In this document: positions 1 to 8,184 of the stretch, in pieces
Position numbering within the stretch: the stretch's first letter is position 1
Layout of the letters: each line of letters opens with the position of its first letter
NCBI GenBank assembly: GCA_964522665.1
Contig: CAZFVY010000082.1
Span: 1 to 33,492 of the forward strand
DNA length: 33,492 nucleotides
Source of the DNA: CAZFVY01 sp964522665
GTDB taxonomy: Bacteria > Verrucomicrobiota > Verrucomicrobiia > Limisphaerales > CAZFVY01
Direction: 5' to 3'
The notes under the pieces: model-generated
The model's input: only the letters and a program-made list of their open reading frames with translations
Told to the model about the DNA's origin: nothing
The model's database searches: none
Position numbers and translations under genes: made by a program

Positions 1-266
1 CAACCAATATTCCTAACCAGTTGATGCTGTGGAGCTAATAACCGGATGCTTATGCTAAAATATATTGGTTGAGTAAAACTACCGATTACTATCAGGTCAG
101 AATTGGAAACGGCGGCGGGAATATTGAATTCAAACGGCGCGCCACCGGAGGCGGTTGGCATGTCGCTCGGTGGAATTGCCGTTCTAGTGGGGCTAATTGG
201 TTCGGCACAACCGATGCAGAAGAGGGCCCAAAGTAGAATGGCGGCGACGGTAGTGGTAACATTCAT
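1..266 (-). CDS. Putative lipoprotein, C-terminus beyond window edge
   Basis: This frame stays open on the minus strand from an ATG at 266 to the window edge, giving about 88 residues without a stop. The N-terminus (MNVTTTVAAILLWALF...) is a hydrophobic export signal followed by a lipobox-like C-I-G-C, so Cys20 is the likely lipidation site. After it comes a Pro/Thr/Ser-rich linker and then a segment with beta-strand character. The n-region lacks the usual Lys or Arg, which is odd. A weak GGA ribosome-site remnant lies a few bases upstream of the ATG. Local GC is lower than in most of the window. No family is recognised, and the function is unknown. A shorter open frame on the opposite strand (42-236) has no start codon and is less convincing. 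Confidence 0.55.
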   Translation of the reverse strand, partial: MNVTTTVAAILLWALFCIGCAEPISPTRTAIPPSDMPTASGGAPFEFNIPAAVSNSDLIVIGSFTQPIYFSISIRLLAPQHQLVRNIG

Positions 267-403
267 TGTGCGTCCAATCTGATGGTTGTGGTTTTGTCAT
301 TGGGGGAACGTAAGCGTCATGCAAGTGTCTCACCTTCGACATTTCCCCTTCAATTTCGCGCGCTCGCCGCCGGGAAGATTGGAGACATTGGTCCGGCCGC
401 CCA

Positions 404-2977
404 TCATTTCTGAGAAAGCAGGAACGCTAACAGATCTCGCAGCTCCGCTGGCGTTTGGATCAGGCCTTCCGGCATGGGGGAACGGTCCTGGATTTCGCGG
501 CTGACAATATCAGTCTTTCTCAACGCTCGGTGAACTCCGGCGGGGAGGAGCAAATCGATGGCGTCGCCGGTTTCTCCCGTCACGAGGCCGGCCACTGCTT
601 CGTCGTTTTTTAGTCGCACGAGGGTCCAGCGGAACATCGGGGCGACCGTCTTGTTCGGCGTCATCACCGATTCGACGAGGTAGGGGACATTGAACCGGCT
701 GCCCGCGCCGGCAAGGCTCGGGCCGCCCCCGCCTTTATCCCCAGGCTTGATTTCATGACACACGGCGCAGCCGCGCGTGGCGAAGAGTTCCTGTCCCCGT
801 TTACCGTCGCCATGTTCGATTTCCTTTTGCCAATCGACGTTTCGGAAAGCCTCGGGCAACTCGGTGGTCCCGGTGACACGCGCGTTGGCAATCGGCGCGC
901 TGGCCGGCAGGTCGGAGGTGATGCCGAGCAGGGCTGAGGCTTTGGCGTCCACTCGCTCATCCTTGAGCAATCGCAGAAAGAACGCCGCCTGCCGGGCGAC
1001 GCGCGCGTCGGCATCGTCCAGACGCCGGGCCAGCAGCGCGAAGATGGTTTCTTCCTCCGGGGTTCGAGCGCGCCCCTTCCACACGTCGGCCATCGTGAAG
1101 ACGCCAAGACGAGCGCGCGGCGCCAGATTCTCGACGCCGTCGGCGTATTGCACCTTCGCGCTGAATCCTTTTGGATTGAGCGGAAAGTTTTCCGTCAAAG
1201 GCTGCACGCTTGGGGGTACGGTGAGGCGAAAACCGAGGGCGAGCACTCCGGCCAGACGCGCCGTCGGTCGCGTTGATTCGCAGAATTGGTGCAATTCGCT
1301 CACCGAGGCTTTTTCGGCCAGCAATTGCACGGCGGTTTGACGCAGGAAACTGTCGCCGCTTTCGGCAAGTCTTAGAACCGCCTCGCGCGGAAAATCCCCG
1401 CAGGCGTCGAATAACCCGTCCAGCGCCGCAAGAGCGACGTGGAGATTGGAATCAGCCAGCGCTCTTTCGAGGATGCCGCAGGTTGCTTCAGGTGAACCAA
1501 AGCGGCTCAAGGCGCGAATCGCTTGCAAACGGGCGTTGTCGTTCGACGAGGCGACGAGAGGCTCAACCGCTTTTGTCTCGCCGCCCACCGCGGCCAGCCA
1601 GATTAAGGAAGTCTGCAATGGGCTTCCCGCCGGCGCCCGGGCGAGGCGCGACGCCGCCTCGCGGCCAACGCTTGGTCCGCGACGCAACAGTTCGATGTGA
1701 GCGCGATAGCGGGCGTGCCAGGACGCATTTTCGAGTTCGGCAAAGAGCTTTTCGGTGGGCGCCCCGGTTTCTTCAAAGGCGTTGAACGGGGCGTTGGGCG
1801 CGTCATCCGCGCGGGTGATCATGATTATTTCGCTGCGCGAGACTGGTGAAGCCTCATTTCCCGCCATCACCAGCGACGAAACAAATATCCGCCCGCCGCG
1901 ACCGACCGCGACACCCACGGGCCGCAGGTTGTTGGCGCAGAGAAGCAGCGGGGTTTGCGTGGCCTTAAAGGTCGCGCCGTTCGCCGCCAGAGGGTAACGG
2001 AACAGAATGCCTTTCCCCCACTCCGCGACCAGCAGGTTGTCGCGCAATTCCGGGGGAAGAAACGGCTCATGGTAGTACGCCTGACCAGTCGGCACGTAGC
2101 GGCCGAGGTCAGGATTGAGCGTGTCAAGCAGGTCGGCGCGCCACGGCTGCTTCTCGGGCATCCAACCGCGCGGCCAACTGAAATACGCGTGCGGAGTGAT
2201 GTTCAACAAGCGGCCAGGAACGTACTCCTTCGGCAGACTCTCGTGGTCATTGTCGTTACCGAAAAGATTCCAAGTCGCATCGAACGCCAGCCCGCAACAA
2301 TTGCGAATCCCGCGGGCCACCGGCGCGAAACGTTCGCCGTCCGGCGAAATTCGCCCGACCAAGCCCACCGTAGTGATCGGAGTTTGGCCGCTGCCATGAA
2401 AGAACGTCCAATGCCCCCAATGATCCGCGCGTTTGAAATCACCGTATCCGACGAGATTATCGCCGATGGAGAAATAAAGATCTCCCTCCGGACCGAACGC
2501 CAGCGCATGCATCCCCTGGTGCTCCTCGAAATAGGGCAGCATCGGCAGACCCCACAGCAGCCGTTTCGGTTGGATGTCGGCGCGTTTCAGGACCGCGCCT
2601 TCAAGCAGATAAACCGCCGTGTGGGTGGCGACATAAAGATCCGCGCCGCGAATCGCAATCCCGTAAATCCAGGAGTTTTTCGGAAAACGATAAAGGAGCT
2701 GGCGCGGCTGGTACAATCCGTCACGCGCCGGCTCATAAACAAAAAGCGCCTCGCGGCCACCGGCAAAAAGTCGTCCCGCGCTGTCGAGTTGCAGCGCGAG
2801 AAAAGACTCCGTGGGGTCGGAATCAATCCCCACCACCTTCAACCCCGGATCAACCAGCCGGTAGTCCGAAAACCCCCGCGACGGTTCTGCTTTGAAGTCG
2901 GCGCCTTCCGCGCGGAATGCGGCCAATTGAATTCCAGCCAGGAAGAAAACCGCGATGAATCGAGAAAACGAGTTCAC
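404..2977 (-). CDS. Secreted PQQ-dehydrogenase-like / HEAT repeat / cytochrome c fusion protein
   Basis: This is an 857-residue exported protein if translation starts at the GTG at 2977, where a clear signal peptide begins (VNSFSRFIAVFFLAG...). The frame continues upstream to a TTG at 3043, but that would bury the signal. Roughly the first 400 residues are a beta-propeller of the membrane-bound dehydrogenase / glucose-sorbosone dehydrogenase type (e.g. GLAFDATWNLFGNDND). The middle carries Ala/Leu-rich HEAT-like helical repeats. The C-terminus is a c-type cytochrome domain with a CAVCH heme site near residue 737 and a likely distal Met in SPMPEGL near residue 835. This architecture is typical of Planctomycetes and Verrucomicrobia. 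The probable role is periplasmic oxidation of a carbohydrate or alcohol with electrons passed to the heme; the substrate cannot be inferred. No strong ribosome-binding site is visible. Confidence 0.85.
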   Translation of the reverse strand: MNSFSRFIAVFFLAGIQLAAFRAEGADFKAEPSRGFSDYRLVDPGLKVVGIDSDPTESFLALQLDSAGRLFAGGREALFVYEPARDGLYQPRQLLYRFPKNSWIYGIAIRGADLYVATHTAVYLLEGAVLKRADIQPKRLLWGLPMLPYFEEHQGMHALAFGPEGDLYFSIGDNLVGYGDFKRADHWGHWTFFHGSGQTPITTVGLVGRISPDGERFAPVARGIRNCCGLAFDATWNLFGNDNDHESLPKEYVPGRLLNITPHAYFSWPRGWMPEKQPWRADLLDTLNPDLGRYVPTGQAYYHEPFLPPELRDNLLVAEWGKGILFRYPLAANGATFKATQTPLLLCANNLRPVGVAVGRGGRIFVSSLVMAGNEASPVSRSEIIMITRADDAPNAPFNAFEETGAPTEKLFAELENASWHARYRAHIELLRRGPSVGREAASRLARAPAGSPLQTSLIWLAAVGGETKAVEPLVASSNDNARLQAIRALSRFGSPEATCGILERALADSNLHVALAALDGLFDACGDFPREAVLRLAESGDSFLRQTAVQLLAEKASVSELHQFCESTRPTARLAGVLALGFRLTVPPSVQPLTENFPLNPKGFSAKVQYADGVENLAPRARLGVFTMADVWKGRARTPEEETIFALLARRLDDADARVARQAAFFLRLLKDERVDAKASALLGITSDLPASAPIANARVTGTTELPEAFRNVDWQKEIEHGDGKRGQELFATRGCAVCHEIKPGDKGGGGPSLAGAGSRFNVPYLVESVMTPNKTVAPMFRWTLVRLKNDEAVAGLVTGETGDAIDLLLPAGVHRALRKTDIVSREIQDRSPMPEGLIQTPAELRDLLAFLLSQK

Positions 2978-3260
2978 TTTAGACAAAAATAGAGGCGCAA
3001 TTCGCGCGCGCCGACTATCCGGGAAAAACGCCAGTTTTGCCAACGTGAATTTCCTACTTCATCGCGGGACGCGTTGACTCAAATTAAAAGACACCGGAGG
3101 GGATTTGCCGAGCAGGACAGAAAGGGGAAGACCGCGAAACGAAATCCTTACGCCCTCGATTCTCAATTGGGACCATGAAAACTTCATTCTCTCGAAAGCG
3201 ATGCGCCAAAGGAAGTTGGCCCGAGGGGCCGCGGCCCTGGAAGGGACGGTGAGAGTAGCG

Positions 3261-3276
3261 CGGCGTTTCAACGCCG
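3261..3276. repeat. TTTCAA-core hairpin (family R3)
   Basis: This is a perfect 7-bp stem, CGGCGTT and AACGCCG, around a TC dinucleotide. The same design occurs at 17349-17366 with different stem bases that still pair, and related hairpins sit at 7993-8007 and 8072-8084. No T-run follows, so it is not an ordinary intrinsic terminator. Confidence 0.6.
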
Positions 3277-3358
3277 CGTCAAGTTCGGCTACGTTTAAGT
3301 CCTGGAGGGACGGCTGAGTCGTAGGGTAATCAAGCGCCACAGGGTTTGAATCTCAGCC

Positions 3359-3438
3359 GTCCCGTTGGGACTTCACATCGTTGTGCGGTGAACCCGGCGT
3401 TAAAACGACCGGGCTACTTTCAGTCGTCCCTGCGGGAC
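3359..3438. repeat. Pair of GTCCC-N3-GGGAC palindromic boxes
   Basis: Two boxes, GTCCCGTTGGGAC at 3359-3371 and GTCCCTGCGGGAC at 3426-3438, share the arms but differ in the central three bases. A third, GTCCCGACGGGAC, is at 17323-17335, again next to a TTTCAA hairpin. The pairing of the two motif types in both places suggests a composite dispersed element in non-coding DNA. Confidence 0.55.
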
Positions 3439-3566
3439 GAGGCGGCGCGCAAACAATTGGAGCGCCCGGCCGTGGTTAGCGATAGAGAAATTCTGTCTCA
3501 GGCGCCGTTGACAACTCACGGCCCAAGCCTCGGGTTGCGGCGGCGGACAGCGGCGGAAGATGCGCA

Positions 3567-3664
3567 ACCCACTTCGGGGTTGAATCGAAACGGACGGGCC
3601 TCCCAAGGTAGCCCCGCAGCACGGGGCAACCTTGGGCTTTGAGACGGAATCCCTCCAGGATTCT
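3567..3664 (-). repeat. Dispersed long repeat R2, copy 1
   Basis: Read on the minus strand, this block has the ordered motifs GAATCCTG, GGATTCCGTC, CAAGGTTGCCC, ACCTTGGG and TTCAACCCCGAAG. The same motifs recur in the same order on the plus strand at 29743-29834, with scattered substitutions and small length changes. The middle is an inverted repeat (AAGGTTGCCC and GGGC-ACCTT) able to form a hairpin. No coding potential is seen. Confidence 0.6.
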
Positions 3665-4108
3665 AAACGACGTCGCCTGCTAAAATCGAGGAATGCGATC
3701 GTTTCGCAAGTAAAGCTCCGACACGATTCGCAGGGCAGAATTAAGATGCGTCCGCCGTATCTGAATCTCCAAGTTCCCTGCCGGTGACTCGCAGGCGCGG
3801 ACTCGCGTGGTGTGAAGGAGTTGTCGCGCGCGTTCGAATTTAGGTTTCTCGGGGAAGACGGCCGGGGCACCCTCAAGTCTTAGTGGGGATTATTGAATGC
3901 TCCCCAACTGTTGGAAGCCCACCGTGATCGCCTGGAACCATCCAAAATATGACGAGCCGCTGGAGAGAATGAGATAGTTTGCCAACCAGGGTTAAGATCA
4001 TAACTACGATTTCGCGAACGGTTCGACAATCTGACCGTTGGTTCGCAGATAATTCATGATATCCAATTGTTAGCAGTGAGCAACCCACTTAAACTATCTC
4101 GGCTCGAT

Positions 4109-4324
4109 TCATGGGCTACTCGCGCGGGCCAGTAAAAACAATATTCTCCAGGTTCCTAGGATTCCCGCTCCGATCATCATGAAGACGCACAAGTATGCAA
4201 AGCGTCGATAAGGCATCCAAGGCGCAAGTTTCTCTCGATGCTTGTTCATATAGATAAGGCTAATTAGGCTGGTTAAGAAAATCCACCCACCAATTATAGC
4301 ATTTACGACTATACGAACCTTCAT
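4109..4324 (-). CDS. Small two-helix membrane protein, unknown function
   Basis: This predicts 71 residues from the ATG at 4324 (MKVRIVVNAIIGGWIF...); an upstream TTG at 4345 is possible but less likely. Two hydrophobic stretches, about residues 5-25 and 41-64, are separated by a basic loop (MNKHREKLAPWMPYRRF), consistent with two membrane-spanning helices. The ribosome-binding site is weak. The gene lies in an AT-richer patch (about 37% GC at 4261-4320) that contrasts with its neighbours, which suggests acquisition from elsewhere or relaxed selection. No family is recognised. It could be the remnant of a larger gene, because the region just downstream looks degenerate. Confidence 0.45.
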   Translation of the reverse strand: MKVRIVVNAIIGGWIFLTSLISLIYMNKHREKLAPWMPYRRFAYLCVFMMIGAGILGTWRILFLLARASSP

Positions 4325-4440
4325 CAACACTTTCGTCGATTTCAACTTGAAACGCCCGGCAACGACGTGATCAGGTCAACGCAATCCCGCTCGTCTGATC
4401 CAGGTTTCATCGGATCAATCCTGCAATGCGGAACCTACAC

Positions 4441-5946
4441 TCAATTCGACGCGGTTTGCCCGCCGAGGTATTCGATGCGGACGATTTGGGTGTCGAGGTT
4501 GCCGGTCCAGGCGGTGCCGTTCTCGAGGATGTAGAGGCAGCCGTCCGATCCGAGGCGCATGTCCATCGGGCGTTTGAAGGTCATGTGTTCGCAGAAGCGG
4601 TCCATCGCGAGCGAGCCGTCCGGGCGGCGCGCGATGTTTTCGTGGGCGTCGAGGTGGACCGCGATGATCCAATTGCGCGACCATTCGTAAATGAAGAGCG
4701 TGTGATCCAACTCGCGCGGCAGTTTGTGCGGCGATTTCAAATGCTCGTCGAAGTAATAGACCGGGCCGGCGCAGGCGGTCCGGCCGCCGCCGCCGTTGAC
4801 GACGGGGAACCGGGTCGAGGGACCGTAGGGATACCAGATGAACGCCGGTTGCGCGGGCGGCAATTCGCGGGGGCCGGTGTTGTACTTGGATTCGTTGACC
4901 GGTTTTAGCGGGTCGTAGGGCGCGCCTGATTTCCCGGTGGCGAAATCGAAGCGAACGTACGGTTTGTTGTCGCCGGCGAAGTAGGGCCAGCCGAAGTTCC
5001 CGGCCGCGCGCGCTTGATTGATTTCGTCGAAACCAGCCGGCCCGCGATCAGGATTCGGCCCGCCGGAATCTGGCCCTACTTCACCCCAGTAGAGGTAGCC
5101 ATTGCGTTGGTCCACCGCGATGCGGAAGGGGTTGCGATTACCCATCGTGTAAATCTCCGGGCGGGTGTTCGGCGTGCCCGGCGGAAAAAGATTGCCTTTG
5201 GGGATCGTGGCCGTGCCGTCGGCCTCCGGGTGGACCCGCAGGATTTTGCCGCGGAGGTCATTCGCGTTCGAGGCGGACTTCTGCGAATCCCAAGGCCCGC
5301 GCCCGGGCCGCTCGTCGAGCGGCGAATAGCCGTCCGAGGCGCCCGGATGGGTATTGTCGCCGACCGAAGCGTATAGATTTCCGTGAGCGTCAAAGGTCAG
5401 GCAGCCGGCCGAATGGCAGCATTGTTCACGTTGGGTCGGGATGCGAATCATCACTTTCTCGGAGGCCAAATCGAGCGTGTCGCCCTTGAGCGTGAAGCGC
5501 GAAACGCGGTTCGTGCCGATCTTGTCGCCATTGGCGTCGTGATGCGTTTCCGGTTCGGAATAGAAGAGATAGACCCAATTATTCTGGGTGAACTTCGGGT
5601 CGAGCGCGACGCCGAGCAGACCGTCTTCAAGTTCGCTAAAGACTTTGAGCGTGGCCACCACAACCGACGTCTTGGTCTTGGGACTCCATACCTTCAACGA
5701 ACCGGCGCGCTCGGCGTAGAAAACGCGGCCGTCGGTCGCGACCGCCAACTCCATCGGGTCCACCAGCACGTCGTCGATCTTGCCGTCGCCGTCGATGTCT
5801 CGGTCAGCGTCCAAAATTACCTTGCGGTAGGAGCCGTCGGATTGCGGACCGGTCGGACCGGGCTTTTCGTCGGCGGCGAAAGCGCTCGTCGAAATAAAAA
5901 TGAGAATCGCCGCAAAGCCGGCGCCGATAGAGGTTGATTTAGTCAT
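4441..5946 (-). CDS. Secreted PQQ-dependent sugar dehydrogenase (glucose/sorbosone dehydrogenase family)
   Basis: This encodes 501 residues from the ATG at 5946; an in-frame TTG two codons earlier is disregarded. Residues 1-25 are a signal peptide ending in AFA-A. The body is a six-bladed propeller of the soluble glucose / sorbosone dehydrogenase type. Family-like segments include LEDGLLGVALDPKF, CLTFDAHGNLYASVGDN, LRGKILRVHPEADG and GNRNPFRIAVDQRNGYLYWGEVG. The expected chemistry is periplasmic oxidation of an aldose to the lactone with PQQ. It is the last gene of a minus-strand set after the NagB-like and Gfo/Idh/MocA genes, with only 66 bases between it and the NagB-like gene, which points to joint use in sugar metabolism. 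The exact sugar is unknown. Confidence 0.85.
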   Translation of the reverse strand: MTKSTSIGAGFAAILIFISTSAFAADEKPGPTGPQSDGSYRKVILDADRDIDGDGKIDDVLVDPMELAVATDGRVFYAERAGSLKVWSPKTKTSVVVATLKVFSELEDGLLGVALDPKFTQNNWVYLFYSEPETHHDANGDKIGTNRVSRFTLKGDTLDLASEKVMIRIPTQREQCCHSAGCLTFDAHGNLYASVGDNTHPGASDGYSPLDERPGRGPWDSQKSASNANDLRGKILRVHPEADGTATIPKGNLFPPGTPNTRPEIYTMGNRNPFRIAVDQRNGYLYWGEVGPDSGGPNPDRGPAGFDEINQARAAGNFGWPYFAGDNKPYVRFDFATGKSGAPYDPLKPVNESKYNTGPRELPPAQPAFIWYPYGPSTRFPVVNGGGGRTACAGPVYYFDEHLKSPHKLPRELDHTLFIYEWSRNWIIAVHLDAHENIARRPDGSLAMDRFCEHMTFKRPMDMRLGSDGCLYILENGTAWTGNLDTQIVRIEYLGGQTASN

Positions 5947-6012
5947 ACGCAAAACAAATGGGAGCGGCCAAGGCGGCGGTGCAGGTCAAGGGGTGGAACG
6001 ACATCGCGGAAA

Positions 6013-6729
6013 TTAAAGCGCCGCCGCCGCGGCGGGGTCGAGGAAAAGTGAGGCGTTCGCGTGGCGCCGCGCCAGCGTGGCCGGCACGTCGGGACCAATC
6101 TCGCCGCGAACGACGCGCCTGATGATCTCGGCTTTCTTGGGGCCGTTCGCCAACAACCAGACTTCCTTCGAGCCTAAGAGATGTTTGAGGCCAACGCCCA
6201 CGCCCCACGTCGGCAGCCGCCCGTGGTCGAGATAATTCGCCGAGGCGGTGATCGTGGATTGATGCATCTCGACGCGGCGCGTCAGGCTGTCCGGCGCGGA
6301 ACCGGGTTCGTTCAGACCGAGATGACCGTTCAGACCGATGCCGAGCAACGTCAGATCGAAGCCATCACCAATGAGCGCGTCGTAATCCGCGCAGACTTTC
6401 TCCAAATCGGGCGCTTCGGTGTCGATGCTATGAAAGCGTTCTTTTGGCAAATCGATATGATCGACGAGATAGCGGCGCAACATATTCACGCAACGGCCGC
6501 GGTCGTCGGGCGCCAGCCCGCCGTAATCGTCCAGCGCAAAGACCTCGGCGTCGCGGAAGGAGGCCTGGCCCGAGGCGACCGACCGGACCATCGCCTCATA
6601 GATGCCGTTAGGCGTATTCCCCGACGTGAGACAGAGGCGAAGGTTTGGTTTGGCGCGGAGACGGTCACGCCAGAAGGCGGCGGCGCCGTTGATCCAGGCC
6701 GATTCGGAATCGAAGCAAAGTAGGTTCAT
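6013..6729 (-). CDS. Glucosamine-6-phosphate deaminase / 6-phosphogluconolactonase family enzyme
   Basis: This is a 238-residue cytoplasmic protein starting at ATG 6729. It shows the NagB signature segments in order: TSGNTPNGIYEAM (residues 35-47, phosphate-binding loop), ALDDYGG (65-71, with the Asp that abstracts the proton in NagB), GIGLNGHLGLNEPGS (130-144, with the ring-opening His136 and Glu141), and a C-terminal GPDVPATLARRH. The NEPGS version of the motif favours an amino-sugar-phosphate deaminase over a phosphogluconolactonase. Asn replaces Asp in NGH, as in many Gram-positive NagB proteins, so it need not mean loss of function. It lies 17 bases downstream of the Gfo/Idh/MocA gene and is probably co-transcribed with it. 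The symbol is withheld because substrate specificity within the family varies. Confidence 0.8.
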   Translation of the reverse strand: MNLLCFDSESAWINGAAAFWRDRLRAKPNLRLCLTSGNTPNGIYEAMVRSVASGQASFRDAEVFALDDYGGLAPDDRGRCVNMLRRYLVDHIDLPKERFHSIDTEAPDLEKVCADYDALIGDGFDLTLLGIGLNGHLGLNEPGSAPDSLTRRVEMHQSTITASANYLDHGRLPTWGVGVGLKHLLGSKEVWLLANGPKKAEIIRRVVRGEIGPDVPATLARRHANASLFLDPAAAAAL

Positions 6730-6746
6730 GAGTGAATTCGCGCGAT

Positions 6747-7841
6747 TTACTTCTTGGGAGCGCCGAGCCAGAGATCAATCGGCTTGGCGACTTTTGGCGC
6801 AAAGGGCAGTCGGACCTTTTGGCCCGTTCGGGCAGACGCGTAGGCCGCGTACATGATTTCGAGGACGGCGCGGCCATCGTCAGCGGTCACCAGCGGGGGC
6901 TTATCCTCCCGGACGCATTCGATGAAATGTTTCAGTTCTTGCGGATAGCCCTGATTGAACGCCTCCTCGAAGATCGTGAAGGTCCAGCCCTGCGTCGAGC
7001 CGGCCTTTTCCATGGCGTAACCATAGCCCTTTTGGCTGTAGGTCAGAGCCGAGTTGCCGACGAACAGGTCCGCGTAAATGACGCCGGCGTCGCCATAGAC
7101 CTCGACGCGGTCGTCCATCCCGCCGGGTTTCGCCCAACTGTTTTCCACAACGCCGATGGCGCCGCCTTCAAACTCGACGATCGCGAGACAATTATCCTCG
7201 GCGCGGGTCCGTTTGCCGTGCAACACGGTGGACATTGTGGCATAGACGCTGGCGACCTTCGGGCGCCCCCCGAGCATCCACCGGAACCAGGCGAGGCCGT
7301 GACAGCCCATGTCCATTAACGCGCCGCCGCCCGATTGCTCGATGTCGTAAAACCAATCGCTGTGCGGCCCGGAATGTTTCTCGCACTGGCGCATTTGAAA
7401 GATTTTACCAACCGCGCCCTCGTTGACTAATTTACGCACCCGTTCGTATTTCGGAGCGAAGCAAAGTTCCTCGGCGTACATCAATTTGCGCCCGTGTTTT
7501 CGGCAGACCGCGATCATTTCATCGGCTTCCTCAAGGGTCATCGCGAGCGGTTTTTCGATGATGACGTGTTTGCCCGCCGCGGCCGCGGCCAGCACGGCGC
7601 GGTGGTGCAGGAAGTTCGGCAGACAGATGTCGATCACGTCGGCTCCGGACTCGGCGATGGCCTTTTCCAGATCGGTGAACGAACGGGGAATGCCATGCTT
7701 GCGGGCGAAAGCGCGGGCGCGCGCCGCCTTGCGCGTGTAAACCGCGACGACTTCCGCGTCCGGCACAAACCGATGATACGATTCAATATGAATGTCGGCG
7801 ATAAAGCCGGCGCCCAGGATCGCCACTTTGGTCTTGCTCAT
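6747..7841 (-). CDS. Gfo/Idh/MocA family NAD(P)-dependent oxidoreductase
   Basis: This is 364 residues from ATG 7841. The N-terminal Rossmann fold has the dinucleotide motif AILGAGFIADIH (residues 8-19) and the family hallmark EKPLAM near residue 97, whose Lys is catalytic in the family. The C-terminal substrate domain contains GGGALMDMGCHGLAWFRWM, with the His expected in the active site. Members oxidise or epimerise sugars, inositols and related polyols. It is the first gene of the set leading into the NagB-like and PQQ dehydrogenase genes. This context suggests conversion of an imported sugar or amino sugar, but the substrate cannot be read from sequence. Confidence 0.87.
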   Translation of the reverse strand: MSKTKVAILGAGFIADIHIESYHRFVPDAEVVAVYTRKAARARAFARKHGIPRSFTDLEKAIAESGADVIDICLPNFLHHRAVLAAAAAGKHVIIEKPLAMTLEEADEMIAVCRKHGRKLMYAEELCFAPKYERVRKLVNEGAVGKIFQMRQCEKHSGPHSDWFYDIEQSGGGALMDMGCHGLAWFRWMLGGRPKVASVYATMSTVLHGKRTRAEDNCLAIVEFEGGAIGVVENSWAKPGGMDDRVEVYGDAGVIYADLFVGNSALTYSQKGYGYAMEKAGSTQGWTFTIFEEAFNQGYPQELKHFIECVREDKPPLVTADDGRAVLEIMYAAYASARTGQKVRLPFAPKVAKPIDLWLGAPKK

Positions 7842-8184
7842 AGATTTCGCGGAGAATTCTGGCCGGGCCGGAAGATAAAGAAAACAACGAAGTTGCGCCG
7901 TGGGCGAGAGCGGAGCGGTGAAAATGGTTTGGCGCCAATTTCAATAGGCGCGGTTTTTTATGATTTGGTTTCCAGGGGAAGAGAAGCGGTCCCGGTCTTA
8001 CAGACCGAAGCGATCTTCTTGGGATGGTTTCCTGGGACTTCGCTGCGCTTCATTCGAGGCTATCACAGGGCGGGCTTTCAGCCCTTGGTCCCTGACGGCG
8101 CCGGTACACGGTTGAAGTCATCCAAAAAAGGAAGGCGTGTCAGAGCGGTCGGAGCCAAAATGTCGTGACCCTTGCTGTTCGGAG
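7842..8184. other. Intergenic region with two short hairpin repeats
   Basis: No gene is supported here. It contains the hairpins CGGTCT-TAC-AGACCG at 7993-8007 and GGGCT-TTC-AGCCC at 8072-8084, each with a three-base loop and no following T-run. The promoter for the Gfo/Idh/MocA operon should lie near its left edge, but no clear -35/-10 pair was identified. Confidence 0.5.
7993..8084. repeat. Two small hairpins with TAC and TTC loops (family R3)
   Basis: One stem is CGGTCT/AGACCG around TAC (7993-8007) and the other GGGCT/AGCCC around TTC (8072-8084). They resemble the TTTCAA-core hairpins at 3261-3276 and 17349-17366 in size and placement between genes, though the stem sequences differ. Confidence 0.5.

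Larger units (their letters stand above)
2978..4108. other. Gene-poor stretch with palindromic repeats, then an AT-richer patch
   Basis: No convincing gene is seen over about 1.1 kb. The part from 3240 to 3665 is full of short palindromes: a CGGCGTT-TC-AACGCCG hairpin at 3261-3276, GTCCC/GGGAC boxes at 3359-3371 and 3426-3438, and a longer repeat at 3567-3664 that recurs inverted at 29743-29834. From about 3870 onward GC falls to roughly 43% (26 of 60 bases at 3961-4020). Short minus-strand fragments there read like protein but are interrupted by stops, possibly gene debris. No family is identifiable. Confidence 0.6.

Noticed and set aside
42..236. Plus-strand open frame reading like protein (YWLSKTTDYYQVRIGNG...)
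   Set aside because: It has no start codon, is preceded by an in-frame stop at 39-41, and the opposite strand carries a better frame with a lipoprotein signal running off the window.
1955..2992. 345-residue plus-strand open frame
   Set aside because: It is antisense to the propeller domain of the PQQ/HEAT/cytochrome protein and has Arg-rich shadow composition.
3400..3876. 158-residue minus-strand frame
   Set aside because: Much of it is translated R2/R3 repeat sequence, and it has no protein-like features.
6013..6729. Loss of catalytic Asp in the NagB-like protein (NGH instead of DGH)
   Set aside because: Asn at this place is common in established NagB enzymes of Gram-positive bacteria, so it is not unusual.
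7993..8084. Intrinsic terminators in the intergenic hairpins
   Set aside because: The stems are not followed by T-runs on either strand, and similar hairpins recur as dispersed repeats.
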